Assembly (NCBI RefSeq): GCF_009687865.1
Contig: NZ_BLAE01000039.1
Span: 1-38,929, forward strand
Length of the DNA: 38,929 bases
DNA from: Acrocarpospora macrocephala
GTDB lineage: Bacteria > Actinomycetota > Actinomycetes > Streptosporangiales > Streptosporangiaceae
Direction: 5' to 3'
Shown here: piece after piece, positions 24,661 to 32,844 of the stretch
Layout of the letters: each line of letters begins with the position of its first letter
Position numbering within the stretch: position 1 is the stretch's first letter
Notes under the pieces: model-generated
What the model was told of the DNA's origin: nothing
Database searches by the model: none
The model's input: only the letters and a program-made list of their open reading frames with translations
Translations under genes and position numbers: made by a program

Positions 24661-25311
24661 TTAGACCCCTGCCGCGACCAGCCTGCGGGAGCCCAGGCCC
24701 GCGTCGCGGGCGAGCAGGGCAGCGTCCACCCTGCTGGCCGCTTCCAGCTTCGTGAGGACGTTGCTGACGTGGTTGCGTACCGTCTTCGGGGCCAGGTGGA
24801 GGTCGCGGGCGATTTCGGCGTTGGAGCGGCCGTCGGCGAGGCGCTCCAGGACCTCGTGTTCGCGCTGGGTCAGGCCGGGAAAGGGGCTGTTCGGGGCTCT
24901 GGTGGTCATCCGGGTCAGCACGCTGGCGGCCAGTCCGCGGCCGAACACCATGTGGCCGAGCGCCACCGAGCGGACCGCGGCGGCGATCTCGCCGGGGTGG
25001 GTGCCCTTCAGCAGGTAGCCCTGGGCGCCCGCGCGCAGCGCCGTGACCAGGTCGGCCTCGCCGTCGGACTGGCCAAGCGCCAGCACCCGGACAGCCGGGC
25101 AGCGGCGCTGCAGGTATTCCAGCGCGTCCAGCATGCCCAGGTCGATGAGGACCACGTCGGGGTGCAGGCGGACGGCGAGCCGGAGCGCGTCGAGGGCGTC
25201 ACTGGCGGTCCCCAGCACCGTGATGCCGGTCTCGCGCTCCAGCGCGAAACGCATTCCCTCCGCGTACAGCGGATGCTGGTCCGCCACGACAGCGGTGATG
25301 GTGCCGCTCAT
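24661..25311 (-). CDS. LuxR/NarL-type response regulator with atypical receiver
   Basis: A 216-residue protein with a receiver domain (about 5-120) and a LuxR helix-turn-helix (LTQREHEVLERLADGRSNAEIARDLHLAPKTVRNHVSNVLTKL within about 148-195, quoted by position). D57 is the phosphoacceptor (VLIDLGM) and K102 is present (YLLKG). However, the acidic pair at the N-terminus is reduced to D11-Q12 and the usual Thr/Ser is G80 (VLALGQSD). Phosphorylation may therefore be weak or absent. No sensor kinase lies next to it, so it is an orphan. ATG at 25311 is chosen because GGAGGA precedes it by 3 nt; an upstream in-frame start lacks such a site. It converges with proA. Confidence 0.9.
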   Translation of the reverse strand: MSGTITAVVADQHPLYAEGMRFALERETGITVLGTASDALDALRLAVRLHPDVVLIDLGMLDALEYLQRRCPAVRVLALGQSDGEADLVTALRAGAQGYLLKGTHPGEIAAAVRSVALGHMVFGRGLAASVLTRMTTRAPNSPFPGLTQREHEVLERLADGRSNAEIARDLHLAPKTVRNHVSNVLTKLEAASRVDAALLARDAGLGSRRLVAAGV

Positions 25312-25440
25312 TTGTCCTCCAACCGACGACGCTCTGAGCACAGCGTGGCGCAGCGGTCTTGGGAACGACTTGGCGGTCACTAGCGCATCGGGGCGTGTCG
25401 CTCCCAGCGACGTTCTGTGGGGTCACCTTCACTTGTTGTT

Positions 25441-25623
25441 ATGGATATTCTCATCGCGCTGGGCTTCGTGGCGGTGGTGCTGGTCGTGGCCGACCGGCTG
25501 TTGCTGCTGCTCGAGAGCCACGGCCATCTGAATTGGCGCAGGTCGGGCCGGAAGAAGCTGCCCGCGGAGCCGGGCGTCGGCCTGGAGCACCTGCTCGAAG
25601 AGCCGGTCAGGGAAGGCCGATGA
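25441..25623 (+). CDS. Small single-span membrane protein
   Basis: A 60-residue protein with one N-terminal membrane helix (MDILIALGFVAVVLVVADRLLLLL, within residues 1-24 by position) and a charged cytoplasmic tail containing two arginine/lysine clusters and an acidic C-terminus. I do not recognise a family. It overlaps the DoxX gene by 4 nt (ATGA), so the two are translationally coupled. ATG at 25441 has no ribosome binding site; a GTG at 25417 in frame would add eight residues. Confidence 0.6.
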   Translation: MDILIALGFVAVVLVVADRLLLLLESHGHLNWRRSGRKKLPAEPGVGLEHLLEEPVREGR

Positions 25624-26063
25624 GACGCGCCCTCTACGACATGGCGGCCCTGGTCGGCCGGCTCGCGCTCGGGGTCGTCTTCATCGCGCACGGGTGGGCC
25701 AAGTACAAGCGGGGTGTGGACGCGACCGCGCAGGGTTTCGCCGAATGGAACATCCCGGTGCCCCGCATCTCGGCCTGGTTCGCGATCGCCGCCGAGCTGG
25801 GCGGCGGGATCCTGCTCGTGCTGGGACTGCTGACCATGCTGGCGGGCGCCGCCCTGTTCGTGCTCATGGCGGGGGCCCTCATGTTCGTGCACGTCGGCCA
25901 CGGCATCCTGCTGGCCAACGGCGGCTTCGAACTGGTGCTGGCGCTCGGCGCGGTCGCGCTGCTGCTGGCGGTGGCGGGACCGGGCCGGATCAGCCTCGAC
26001 TACGTGCTCTTCGGGCGTCGCCGGGAAGCCAAATCCGTGCCATCTGTGGCGCAACCCGCCTGA
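25620..26063 (+). CDS. DoxX family membrane protein
   Basis: A 147-residue protein with four membrane segments. The first holds the DoxX signature (LVGRLALGVVFIAHGWAKY) and the following part has FAEWNIPVPRISAWFAIAAELGGG. DoxX proteins are linked to redox and thiol stress in mycobacteria, but roles differ and none can be assigned here. ATG at 25620 overlaps the stop of the upstream small membrane protein gene. The stop is 50 bp before the kinase gene. Confidence 0.9.
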   Translation: MRRALYDMAALVGRLALGVVFIAHGWAKYKRGVDATAQGFAEWNIPVPRISAWFAIAAELGGGILLVLGLLTMLAGAALFVLMAGALMFVHVGHGILLANGGFELVLALGAVALLLAVAGPGRISLDYVLFGRRREAKSVPSVAQPA

Positions 26064-26100
26064 CACGGCGTGCCTCCCGCGAATTGTCGGGGGGGTCCAC

Positions 26101-26106
26101 TAACGT
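26101..26106 (+). promoter_or_regulatory. Putative -10 box of the kinase gene
   Basis: TAACGT, 10 nt before the ATG at 26117. This would give a very short leader of a few nucleotides. It also overlaps an alternative in-frame GTG (26105), which argues against that start. Confidence 0.4.
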
Positions 26107-26116
26107 GGGCCACCCT

Positions 26117-28057
26117 ATGGGTGGACGTCTGGGGCGGGTCGGCCCGTACGCGCTGCTGGAGCGGCTGGGCCGCGGCGGCATGGGCGAGGTCTACCTCGCG
26201 GCCACCCGGCGCGGGGAGCAGGTGGCCCTGAAGATGCTCCGCGATCCGATCGAGGATGACGCGGAGGCCCGATTACGCCTCGACCGCGAGGTCCGTGCCC
26301 TGCGCCGGGTCGAGAGCCCCTACGTCGCCCAGGTTCTGGACGCCGACCTGTCCGGCGATCGGCCGTACCTGGTGATGGAGCACATCAAGGGGGAGACCCT
26401 GCTCGACGCGGTACGGCGTCGCGGCCCGCTGGCCCAGGCCGAGCTGGTCATGGTCGCCCAGGGGCTGGCCACGGCGCTGGCCATCATCCACGCCGCCGGG
26501 GTGGTGCACCGGGATCTCAAACCGGCCAACGTGCTGATCGGCGAGGAAGGCCCGGTCCTGATCGACTTCGGGATCGCCCAGGTGATGGACGCGACGCGGG
26601 TCACCAGGACCGGCACCTTCCTCGGCACCCCCGGTTACGCGGCGCCCGAGCTGTTCGCCGACGAGGTCGTGGGGGAGCCCGCCGACGTGCACGCCTGGGC
26701 GGCGACGGTGGCGTTCGCCGCGACCGGGCGTCCCACGTTCGGGCGGGGTACGGTCGAGTCGCAGATGTACGCGATCCTGCACGGCCAGGCCGATCTCAAG
26801 GGTGTTCCGGCGGCGCTGTTGCCGTTGGTCAGGGCGGCGCTCAACCGGGAGCCCGCCAAGCGCCCGACCGCCGCGCTGCTCGCCGACCGGCTGCACCGCC
26901 TGGCCCGGGCGATCGCCCCGGCCGAGCCGGATCACCCGCAGGCCGAGGAGCCCCCCGTGGAGGAGCCGCGGCGGGGTCTGCGCCTGTTCGGGGGGAAACC
27001 GAAGGACACCAAGAAGGTGTCAAGAGCACGCCAAGTCACGGTCGACGAGCCCCGGCAGCGCGGCGCGGAGGAGGGCGAACCGGCGGAGGACGATCGGAAG
27101 CCCGGGCGCAGCGATGATCTTAAGACGGGCCGGAAGTCGCCTTCGGCCGTGGAAGCGGGCCGGAAGTCCCCGGCAGTTGGTGAGGCGGGGCGGAAGTCCG
27201 CAGCAGTTGGTGAGGCCGGGCGGAAGTCCCCGGCAGTTGGTGAGGCGAGCCGGAAGTCTCCGGTGGTCGGGGAGGCCAGCCGAAAGGGCCCGGCGGTTGG
27301 GGAAGTGGCGCGGAAGTCCTCGCCTTCCGCGGAAGCGGGCCGAAAGCCCCCGGCGGTTGGTGAGGCGGGGCGGAAGTCCCCAGTAGCCGGGGACGCAGCC
27401 CGAAAGTCGTCAACTTCCGGGGAAACCGGCCGGAGTTCGTCCCCGGCTTCCGGGGAAAGGCGGAGAGCCTCGCGCGGTCAGGTGGCCGCGGAGGCGGAAT
27501 CCGCGCTCGCCTCAGAGGCGGTCGTCGAAGCGGGATCAGGGATTCCCACCGGCAACGCGGCGCTCGCCTTGCTGGCCACCTTCGCCGTGCCGTGTGTGGT
27601 GATCTCGGTCGTGTACCCCGTGGCCACTTTCGCGATCACCGGGGCCTTCGTGGTGCTGGCCAGGGCGTTGTGGAGCGGTCACTGGCTGGTGCGCAAGCGG
27701 CGTTCCGCGAAGGTCCGCAGCGTGCTCCGGGTGCTGTCGTTCCCGCTGACCCTGGCCGGATCGCTGATCGCCGCCCTGGCCTGGCCGGGTATTCCCGCCG
27801 GGCTGGCCGCGTTCGCGGCGCTCTGGGCGACCGGGGGCGGCCGGCTGGCGCCCGACTGGTGGAATCAGCCGGTGCCGGTCACGGTCGCGGGGGTGGTGTT
27901 CGGCGTGGTGTGTGGCGCGATCATCGGCCGCGAGGTGGAACGCATCGGGGCCGAGTTGCCCGATCTTCGCAGGGAAGGACTCCGGGCGCTCGCCGTTCTG
28001 GGCGGATTTGTGGCCTTGTGTGCGGCCGCCGTACGGGCTATCGCGCTGTTTGTCTAG
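26117..28057 (+). CDS. Membrane-bound serine/threonine protein kinase with repeat linker
   Basis: A 646-residue Hanks-type kinase. The catalytic domain (about 8-270) has the glycine loop LGRGGMGEVYLA, K39 (VALKML), HRD (131-133 in VHRDLKPAN), DFG (150-152), and the activation loop ending in GTPGYAAPE. A charged linker follows. Residues 338-447 are eleven decapeptide repeats of the type GRKSPAVGEA. The C-terminal part (about 475-646) has several hydrophobic segments instead of the single helix plus PASTA domains of PknB-type kinases. ATG at 26117 is chosen over a GTG at 26105 that lies inside the -10 box. A TTA codon is at 26273-26275. A hairpin follows the gene. Confidence 0.92.
   Translation: MGGRLGRVGPYALLERLGRGGMGEVYLAATRRGEQVALKMLRDPIEDDAEARLRLDREVRALRRVESPYVAQVLDADLSGDRPYLVMEHIKGETLLDAVRRRGPLAQAELVMVAQGLATALAIIHAAGVVHRDLKPANVLIGEEGPVLIDFGIAQVMDATRVTRTGTFLGTPGYAAPELFADEVVGEPADVHAWAATVAFAATGRPTFGRGTVESQMYAILHGQADLKGVPAALLPLVRAALNREPAKRPTAALLADRLHRLARAIAPAEPDHPQAEEPPVEEPRRGLRLFGGKPKDTKKVSRARQVTVDEPRQRGAEEGEPAEDDRKPGRSDDLKTGRKSPSAVEAGRKSPAVGEAGRKSAAVGEAGRKSPAVGEASRKSPVVGEASRKGPAVGEVARKSSPSAEAGRKPPAVGEAGRKSPVAGDAARKSSTSGETGRSSSPASGERRRASRGQVAAEAESALASEAVVEAGSGIPTGNAALALLATFAVPCVVISVVYPVATFAITGAFVVLARALWSGHWLVRKRRSAKVRSVLRVLSFPLTLAGSLIAALAWPGIPAGLAAFAALWATGGGRLAPDWWNQPVPVTVAGVVFGVVCGAIIGREVERIGAELPDLRREGLRALAVLGGFVALCAAAVRAIALFV
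27128..27457 (+). repeat. Eleven-unit 30-bp coding tandem repeat
   Basis: Eleven consecutive 30-bp units inside the kinase gene, each encoding a decapeptide close to GRKSPAVGEA. Units 2 and 4 are identical in protein; units 7, 10 and 11 have diverged most. The period is exactly three codons short of nothing: all units stay in frame, so the array can shrink or grow without a frameshift. Confidence 0.95.
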
Positions 28058-28083
28058 GAGGGAGCCCCGGAGGGCCCCCTCCT
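28056..28083. terminator. Bidirectional terminator between convergent genes
   Basis: AGGAGGG (28056-28062) pairs with CCCTCCT (28077-28083), and GCCC with GGGC around a CGGA loop, with one A-C mismatch. It overlaps the last bases of the kinase stop codon and ends 1 nt before the stop codon of the convergent M48 gene. Confidence 0.8.
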
Positions 28084-28084
28084 G

Positions 28085-29095
28085 TTAATTCTCGCGGCGG
28101 GCGAAGCGGTTGAAGATGCGCTCGCCCGCGTTCACCGCGCCCTCGGCGACGTCGCGGAGGACGCCGATGAAGGGGTCCTGGGACTGGGCCCACGACTCGC
28201 GGTAGGAGTTGGCGGCCGCCTTGACCTCCTCGGAGATCTTGGCGTTGGCGTCGTCCTCGCGGCGCGGGTAGTTTCCGGCCAGGATCGCGTCGTATTCGCC
28301 GCTCCGGCGCCAGCGGTCGAGCTCGGCCACCCGGGTGACCGCGAACGGGTGGGTGGTGCCGAGCAGGTTGAGGACCTTGAGCAGGCCGTCGCGGACGTCG
28401 CCGGCGGTGTCGTACTCCCTGGCCTGGTCCAGGAAGGCCTCGATGTTCATCTCGTGCAGGCGCGAGCCGCCCGCCAGCTTCATCAGGGCGCGGAGCGCGG
28501 CGTCGGGGTCCTGACCGGCGAGCAGGCCGCCACGGTCGGCGGACATCTCAGCCTTGCGCGCCCATTCCTCCAGGGCGGCCACGATCACCCGCAGGCCGAT
28601 GTAGCCGAGCGGGATCCAGGCCACGCGGGTGGCGAGCTGGGTGAGGATCTGCAGCATCGTGCCGTAGACGGCGTGGCCGGAGAGGATGTGCGAGGTCTCG
28701 TGGCCGACGACGAAGCGGAGCTCCTCCTCGTCCATGAGGTCGAGCAGGCCGGTGGACACCACGATGAACGGCTCGTCGAAGCCGATCGCCATCGCGTAGG
28801 CCCGGGGGCTCTGCTGGACGTAGACCTCGGGGATGCGGTGCAGGTCGAGGATGTAGGCGCTGTCGCGGCCCATGTCGTAGAGCGCGCGGAACTGGGTTTC
28901 TGACGTGCGAACCGCCGAGGCCAGGAACATCAGGCGCAGGCGGCGCTCGCTGAACAGCCCGGACATGCGCTTCAACACCGAGTCGAACCCGGACAGCGAG
29001 CGCATCGCGACCAGGGCGGACCGGTCCGCGGGATGTTCGTAGGCGCGGGAGCTGATTCCGGGCAGCTGGACGCGGTTGCGATCGGGAGTGGTCAT
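28085..29095 (-). CDS. M48 family zinc metallopeptidase
   Basis: A 336-residue membrane-linked peptidase of the HtpX/Ste24 type. The zinc motif is GHETSHIL (HExxH) and the third ligand lies in EMSADRGG downstream. Hydrophobic segments flank the region between them (TRVAWIPLGYIGLRVIVA). A typical role is quality control of membrane proteins. ATG at 29095 is chosen: a -10 box TAGCAT lies 7 nt upstream on the minus strand, which points to a leaderless mRNA, and the alternative ATG at 29104 lies inside that box. It is divergent from nadD and convergent with the kinase gene. Confidence 0.9.
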   Translation of the reverse strand: MTTPDRNRVQLPGISSRAYEHPADRSALVAMRSLSGFDSVLKRMSGLFSERRLRLMFLASAVRTSETQFRALYDMGRDSAYILDLHRIPEVYVQQSPRAYAMAIGFDEPFIVVSTGLLDLMDEEELRFVVGHETSHILSGHAVYGTMLQILTQLATRVAWIPLGYIGLRVIVAALEEWARKAEMSADRGGLLAGQDPDAALRALMKLAGGSRLHEMNIEAFLDQAREYDTAGDVRDGLLKVLNLLGTTHPFAVTRVAELDRWRRSGEYDAILAGNYPRREDDANAKISEEVKAAANSYRESWAQSQDPFIGVLRDVAEGAVNAGERIFNRFARREN

Positions 29096-29102
29096 GCTGG
29101 GC

Positions 29103-29108
29103 ATGCTA
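29103..29108 (-). promoter_or_regulatory. -10 box of the M48 gene (leaderless)
   Basis: TAGCAT on the minus strand, 7 nt before the ATG at 29095. It contains the alternative ATG at 29104, which is thereby made unlikely. Confidence 0.5.
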
Positions 29109-29167
29109 CGTCGGTGTTTCCCGTGATGCGCATGAACCCGCTTTCAGGTCGGTCCCAGCCCGCGCGT

Positions 29168-29173
29168 TAGGGT
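29168..29173 (+). promoter_or_regulatory. -10 box of nadD (leaderless)
   Basis: TAGGGT, 7 nt before the ATG at 29181 with no ribosome binding site. The divergent M48 -10 box lies about 60 bp to the left, so both promoters share one short region. Confidence 0.55.
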
Positions 29174-29180
29174 CCGTCCT

Positions 29181-29804
29181 ATGAGGAACGGGGCCGCCAT
29201 CCGGCGGCTTGGCATCATGGGCGGCACCTTCGATCCGATCCATCACGGGCACCTGGTGGCGGCGAGCGAGGTCGCGCACCATTTCGAGCTGGACGAGGTG
29301 GTCTTCGTCCCGACCGGGCAGCCCTGGCAGAAGGCCGACAAGACGGTCTCCGCCGCTGAGGACCGGTATCTGATGACGGTCATCGCGACCGCCTCCAACC
29401 CGCGCTTCTCGGTCAGCCGGGTGGACATCGACCGGCCGGGGCCGACCTTCACCATCGACACGTTGCGCGACATTCTCGGCATCTACGGGCCGGAGGTGGA
29501 GCTCTACTTCATCACCGGCGCCGATGCGCTGGCCCAGATCCTGGGCTGGCGGGACGTCGAGGAGCTCTTCACGATCGCCCATTTCGTCGGCTGTACCCGC
29601 CCGGGCCACACCCTGCACGATCCCGGCCTGCCCGAAGGCATGATCAGCCTGATCGAGATCCCGGCGCTGGCCATCTCCTCCTCCGAGTGCCGCGACCGGG
29701 TCGAGGCGGGACAGCCGATCTGGTATCTCGTGCCCGACGGCATCGTCCAGTACATCGGCAAGCGCGGCCTCTACCGCCCCGGAACTGTCGGTGGCGGGAA
29801 GTAG
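29181..29804 (+). CDS. nadD: Nicotinate-nucleotide adenylyltransferase
   Basis: NadD adenylates nicotinate mononucleotide to deamido-NAD in NAD synthesis. The 207-residue protein has the nucleotidyl-transferase signature [12 protein letters not shown] (HxGH), the substrate loop PTGQPWQK and the C-terminal [10 protein letters not shown] corresponding to ISSTxxR. ATG at 29181 has a -10 box 7 nt upstream. rsfS and the phosphatase follow, the same order as in mycobacteria. Confidence 0.97.
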   Translation: MRNGAAIRRLGIMGGTFDPIHHGHLVAASEVAHHFELDEVVFVPTGQPWQKADKTVSAAEDRYLMTVIATASNPRFSVSRVDIDRPGPTFTIDTLRDILGIYGPEVELYFITGADALAQILGWRDVEELFTIAHFVGCTRPGHTLHDPGLPEGMISLIEIPALAISSSECRDRVEAGQPIWYLVPDGIVQYIGKRGLYRPGTVGGGK

Positions 29805-29927
29805 GGTCATGCCTCGACCGGGTACGGCCATGCGGCTAATAGGCTTGAAGGGCCGCCATCCGGTGGGCACCCTGGGGAGAGGATTCGAACCTGCCCCATC
29901 CCTGTCAATGGAGGACAGAACCGCATC

Positions 29928-30332
29928 GTGACCGCATCCGAGAGATCAATCCAGCTGGTCCGGGTCGCCGCCGAGGCCGCGGCCGACAAACTGGCCGACG
30001 ACATCATCGCCTACGACGTCAGCGACCGCCTCGTCATCACCGACGCGTTCGTCGTCTGCTCGGCCGCCAACGACCGTCAAGTCCGCGCCATCGTGGACGA
30101 GATCGAGGAGCGCCTGCGGGTGGACGCCGCGGCCAAGCCGGTCCGCCGCGAGGGCGAGCGGGAGGGCCGCTGGGTCCTCCTCGACTACATCGACATCGTC
30201 GTGCACGTGCAGCACGAGGAGGAGCGCACCTTCTACGGCCTTGAGCGCCTCTGGAAGGACTGCCCCGCCATCGCCCTGCCCGAGAGCGTGACCAAGGTCG
30301 CGGCCCAGCGCGCCCGCGGGGCGGTTGAGTGA
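29928..30332 (+). CDS. rsfS: Ribosome silencing factor RsfS
   Basis: RsfS (Iojap/DUF143) binds L14 and blocks subunit joining when nutrients are low. The 134 residues carry the family segments YDVSDRLVITDAFVVCSA, NDRQVRAIVDEIEERL and WVLLDYIDIVVHVQ. GTG at 29928 follows GGAGG (29910-29914) at a wide 13-nt spacing. A -10-like TAGGCT lies at 29840-29845. Its stop overlaps the start of the phosphatase gene by 4 nt. The genes before and after link NAD synthesis and ribosome control in one cluster. Confidence 0.96.
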   Translation: MTASERSIQLVRVAAEAAADKLADDIIAYDVSDRLVITDAFVVCSAANDRQVRAIVDEIEERLRVDAAAKPVRREGEREGRWVLLDYIDIVVHVQHEEERTFYGLERLWKDCPAIALPESVTKVAAQRARGAVE

Positions 30333-30949
30333 CCAGAAGGATCGTCTGCCTCCGGCACGGGCAGACCCGCTGGAACGTCGAGCACCGCTTTCAAGGCCAC
30401 ACCGACATCCCCCTGGACGAGGTCGGCGTGGCCCAGGCCGCGCGGGCGGCCTCGCTGCTGGCCGCCTTAAAACCCACGATGATCGTCTCCTCGGATCTGC
30501 AGCGCGCCCACCAGACCGCGCTCCCGCTGGCCCGGCTCACCGGCCTGACCGTCACTGTCGACAAGGAGCTCAGGGAGCGCGGTGGCGGCGACTGGGAGGG
30601 TCTCACCCGGGAGGAGATCCGCGCGGGCTGGCCCGCGGAGTTCAAGAGCTGGCGGGCGCCCAACGGGGAATCGGTCACCGACGTGGCCCACCGGGTCAAC
30701 GTCGCGGTCCGCCGCTGGGCGGCGAGCCTGGCGGAGGACGGCCTCCTGGTGGTCGCCTCGCATGGCGCGGCCATCCGCCTGGGCATCGCTGCCCTGCTGG
30801 ACCTCCCGGAGCCGCTGTGGCCCATTCTGGGCGGCTTGGGGAACTGTTCCTGGTCCATCCTGGAGGAGTCTTCCCGGGGCTGGCGGCTGACCGAGCACAA
30901 CGCCGGCACCCTGCCGACTCCGGTCAGCAGCGACGACATCCAGGCGTGA
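30329..30949 (+). CDS. Histidine phosphatase family protein (GpgP-like)
   Basis: A 206-residue phosphoglycerate-mutase-superfamily enzyme with the phosphohistidine motif LRHGQTRWN (H10), the acid in ELRERGGGDWEG and the second histidine in VVASHGAAIR. In mycobacteria the gene after rsfS encodes glucosyl-3-phosphoglycerate phosphatase (GpgP, Rv2419c) of methylglucose lipopolysaccharide synthesis; synteny suggests the same here but the substrate is not proven. GTG at 30329 overlaps the rsfS stop. A TTA codon is at 30467-30469. Confidence 0.92.
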   Translation: MTRRIVCLRHGQTRWNVEHRFQGHTDIPLDEVGVAQAARAASLLAALKPTMIVSSDLQRAHQTALPLARLTGLTVTVDKELRERGGGDWEGLTREEIRAGWPAEFKSWRAPNGESVTDVAHRVNVAVRRWAASLAEDGLLVVASHGAAIRLGIAALLDLPEPLWPILGGLGNCSWSILEESSRGWRLTEHNAGTLPTPVSSDDIQA

Positions 30950-31017
30950 TCGCCCGTTTCTTGGGTCGCTAAATGCGGATTTGGTGTGGGGCGCTTTGGC
31001 GTCCGCCGGAAAACCGG

Positions 31018-31045
31018 TTGAAGTGCATGCTTACGCTGGTAGGGG
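31018..31045 (+). promoter_or_regulatory. Possible promoter of the ABC transporter operon
   Basis: TTGAAG (31018-31023) and TAGGGG (31040-31045) with a 16-bp spacer. The -10 lacks the final T, so support is weak. A GTGAGGAG ribosome binding site candidate lies near 31064-31071. Confidence 0.3.
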
Positions 31046-31086
31046 TCCCGTGCTTCCCCCAGCCGTGAGGAGTTGCCTGCCTGACG

Positions 31087-32844
31087 ATGTCTGCAGACGG
31101 CGAACGATCTGGTCCTCAGTCAGTCTCTAACTCGCTTTGGCGGTTGAAGTCCTACCTTCGGCCGTACGTTGGCATCACGATTGTGGTGTGGGTCGCCGCG
31201 GTCGTGGGGATCGCGGCCGGGATCGTCGTCCCGCTGGTGAGCGCGAAGGTCATCGACGACGCGGTCGTTCATCGTGATCTGGGAGCCTTGGTCGGTCTTG
31301 GCCTGCTGGCGCTGGCGCTCGGGGTCATCGAGGCGTTCCTGACGTTCCTGCGGCGCTGGTGCCAGGGGTCGGTGGTCTTCGGGGTGGAGACCGCGATCCG
31401 CAACGATCTCTACGCCCACCTGCAGCGGCTGCCGATGAGCTTCCACGACGAGTGGCAGTCGGGGCAGCTGCTCTCCCGGGCCACGACCGACTTATCCACG
31501 ATCCGCAGGTTCTTCGGCTTCGGCGCGCTGTTCCTGGTCATGAACATCCTCCAGCTGATCACGGTCACCATCCTGCTGCTGCACATGTTCTGGCCGCTCG
31601 GCCTGCTGGTCGCCGGGTCGGCGCTGCCGATCGTGTACGTCTCGATCAAGTTCGAGCGCCGCTACATGGTGGTCTCCCGGCAGGTTCAGGACGAGCAGGG
31701 CGATCTCGCCACGACCGTGGAGGAGTCGGCACTCGGGATCCGTACCATCAAGGCGTTCGGCCGGGGCCGCCACGTCTTCGACGGCTACGACGAGGTGGCC
31801 GTGAAGGTGCATCGCACGTCGATGACCAAGGTGCGGCTGGCCTCGCGGTTCTTCACCTTCCTCGAGGTGATCCCCAACGTCACGCTCGGCCTGGTGCTGC
31901 TGCTCGGGGCGACCGCGGTCGGCGGGGGCGCGCTGACCGTGGGCACGCTGGTGGCGTTCACCACGTTCGTCCTGCAGCTGGTCTGGCCGGTGGCGTCGCT
32001 CGGCTACATCCTGGCCATGGCGCAGGAGGCGATGACCTCGGCCGACCGGGTGATGGAGGTGCTCGACACCCCGCCCTCGATCGTCGGGGGCGCCGCGGTG
32101 ATCGACCGGCCGCGCGGGCATCTGCGGTTCGAAGGGGTGGAGTTCCGGTTTCCCGGCGCCGCGGAACCCGTGCTGCGGGACGTCTCCCTCGACGTACGGC
32201 CCGGGGAGACGGTGGCGATCGTCGGGGCCACCGGCTCCGGCAAGACCACGCTCACCGCGCTGGTGCCCCGGCTGGTCGACGTCACCGCGGGGCGGGTCAC
32301 GATTGACGGGCAGGACGTGCGGGATCTCACGCTGCCCGCGTTGCGGTCGGTGGTCGCGACCGCGTTCGAGGAGCCGACGCTGTTCTCGATGAGCGTGCGG
32401 GAGAACATCACGCTGGGGCACGGCGACGCCGACGACGCCGAGGTCCGGGCCGCGCTGGAGATCGCCCAGGCCACTTTCGCGTACGAGCTGCCCTGGGGTC
32501 TGGACACCAGGATCGGCGAGCAGGGCATGTCGCTGTCCGGCGGGCAGCGGCAGCGGCTCGCGCTGGCCCGCGCGGTGCTCGGGCGGCCCAAGATCCTGGT
32601 GCTGGACGACACGCTGTCGGCGCTCGACGTGGAGACCGAGGCCCTGGTCGAGGAGGCGCTGCGGCGGGTGCTGGCCGACGCGACCGGTCTGGTGGTCGCG
32701 CATCGGGCCTCGACCGTGCTGCTGGCCGATCGGGTGGCGATGTTGCGGGACGGGACGATCGCGCACGTCGGCACCCATCACGAGTTGCTCGGCGGAGTGC
32801 CGGAATATCGCGCGTTGCTGGCCGCGGAGGAGGTGCTGCGATGA
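31087..32844 (+). CDS. ABC exporter half-transporter, degenerate-site subunit
   Basis: A 585-residue type IV ABC half-transporter: six membrane segments (about 20-310) and a nucleotide-binding domain (about 340-575). Walker A is GATGSGKTT and the signature is the standard LSGGQ (483-487). The Walker B motif is ILVLDD, with D508 where the catalytic glutamate should be. Such a change marks the degenerate half of heterodimeric exporters. Its partner is encoded immediately downstream with a 4-nt overlap. The substrate (drug or lipid) is unknown. ATG at 31087 is chosen; a TTA codon lies at 31492-31494. Confidence 0.94.
   Translation: MSADGERSGPQSVSNSLWRLKSYLRPYVGITIVVWVAAVVGIAAGIVVPLVSAKVIDDAVVHRDLGALVGLGLLALALGVIEAFLTFLRRWCQGSVVFGVETAIRNDLYAHLQRLPMSFHDEWQSGQLLSRATTDLSTIRRFFGFGALFLVMNILQLITVTILLLHMFWPLGLLVAGSALPIVYVSIKFERRYMVVSRQVQDEQGDLATTVEESALGIRTIKAFGRGRHVFDGYDEVAVKVHRTSMTKVRLASRFFTFLEVIPNVTLGLVLLLGATAVGGGALTVGTLVAFTTFVLQLVWPVASLGYILAMAQEAMTSADRVMEVLDTPPSIVGGAAVIDRPRGHLRFEGVEFRFPGAAEPVLRDVSLDVRPGETVAIVGATGSGKTTLTALVPRLVDVTAGRVTIDGQDVRDLTLPALRSVVATAFEEPTLFSMSVRENITLGHGDADDAEVRAALEIAQATFAYELPWGLDTRIGEQGMSLSGGQRQRLALARAVLGRPKILVLDDTLSALDVETEALVEEALRRVLADATGLVVAHRASTVLLADRVAMLRDGTIAHVGTHHELLGGVPEYRALLAAEEVLR

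Noticed and set aside
27128-27457. CRISPR-like array
   Set aside because: The 30-bp units are contiguous, in frame and protein-coding, with no spacers.
29876-29891. tRNA 3'-end look-alike on the minus strand (GGTTCGAATCC)
   Set aside because: The T stem is incomplete, no matching 5' acceptor strand lies at the right distance, and the region is the rsfS leader.
31492-31500. TTATCCACG, a near DnaA box
   Set aside because: One mismatch, and it lies inside the coding sequence of the ABC subunit.
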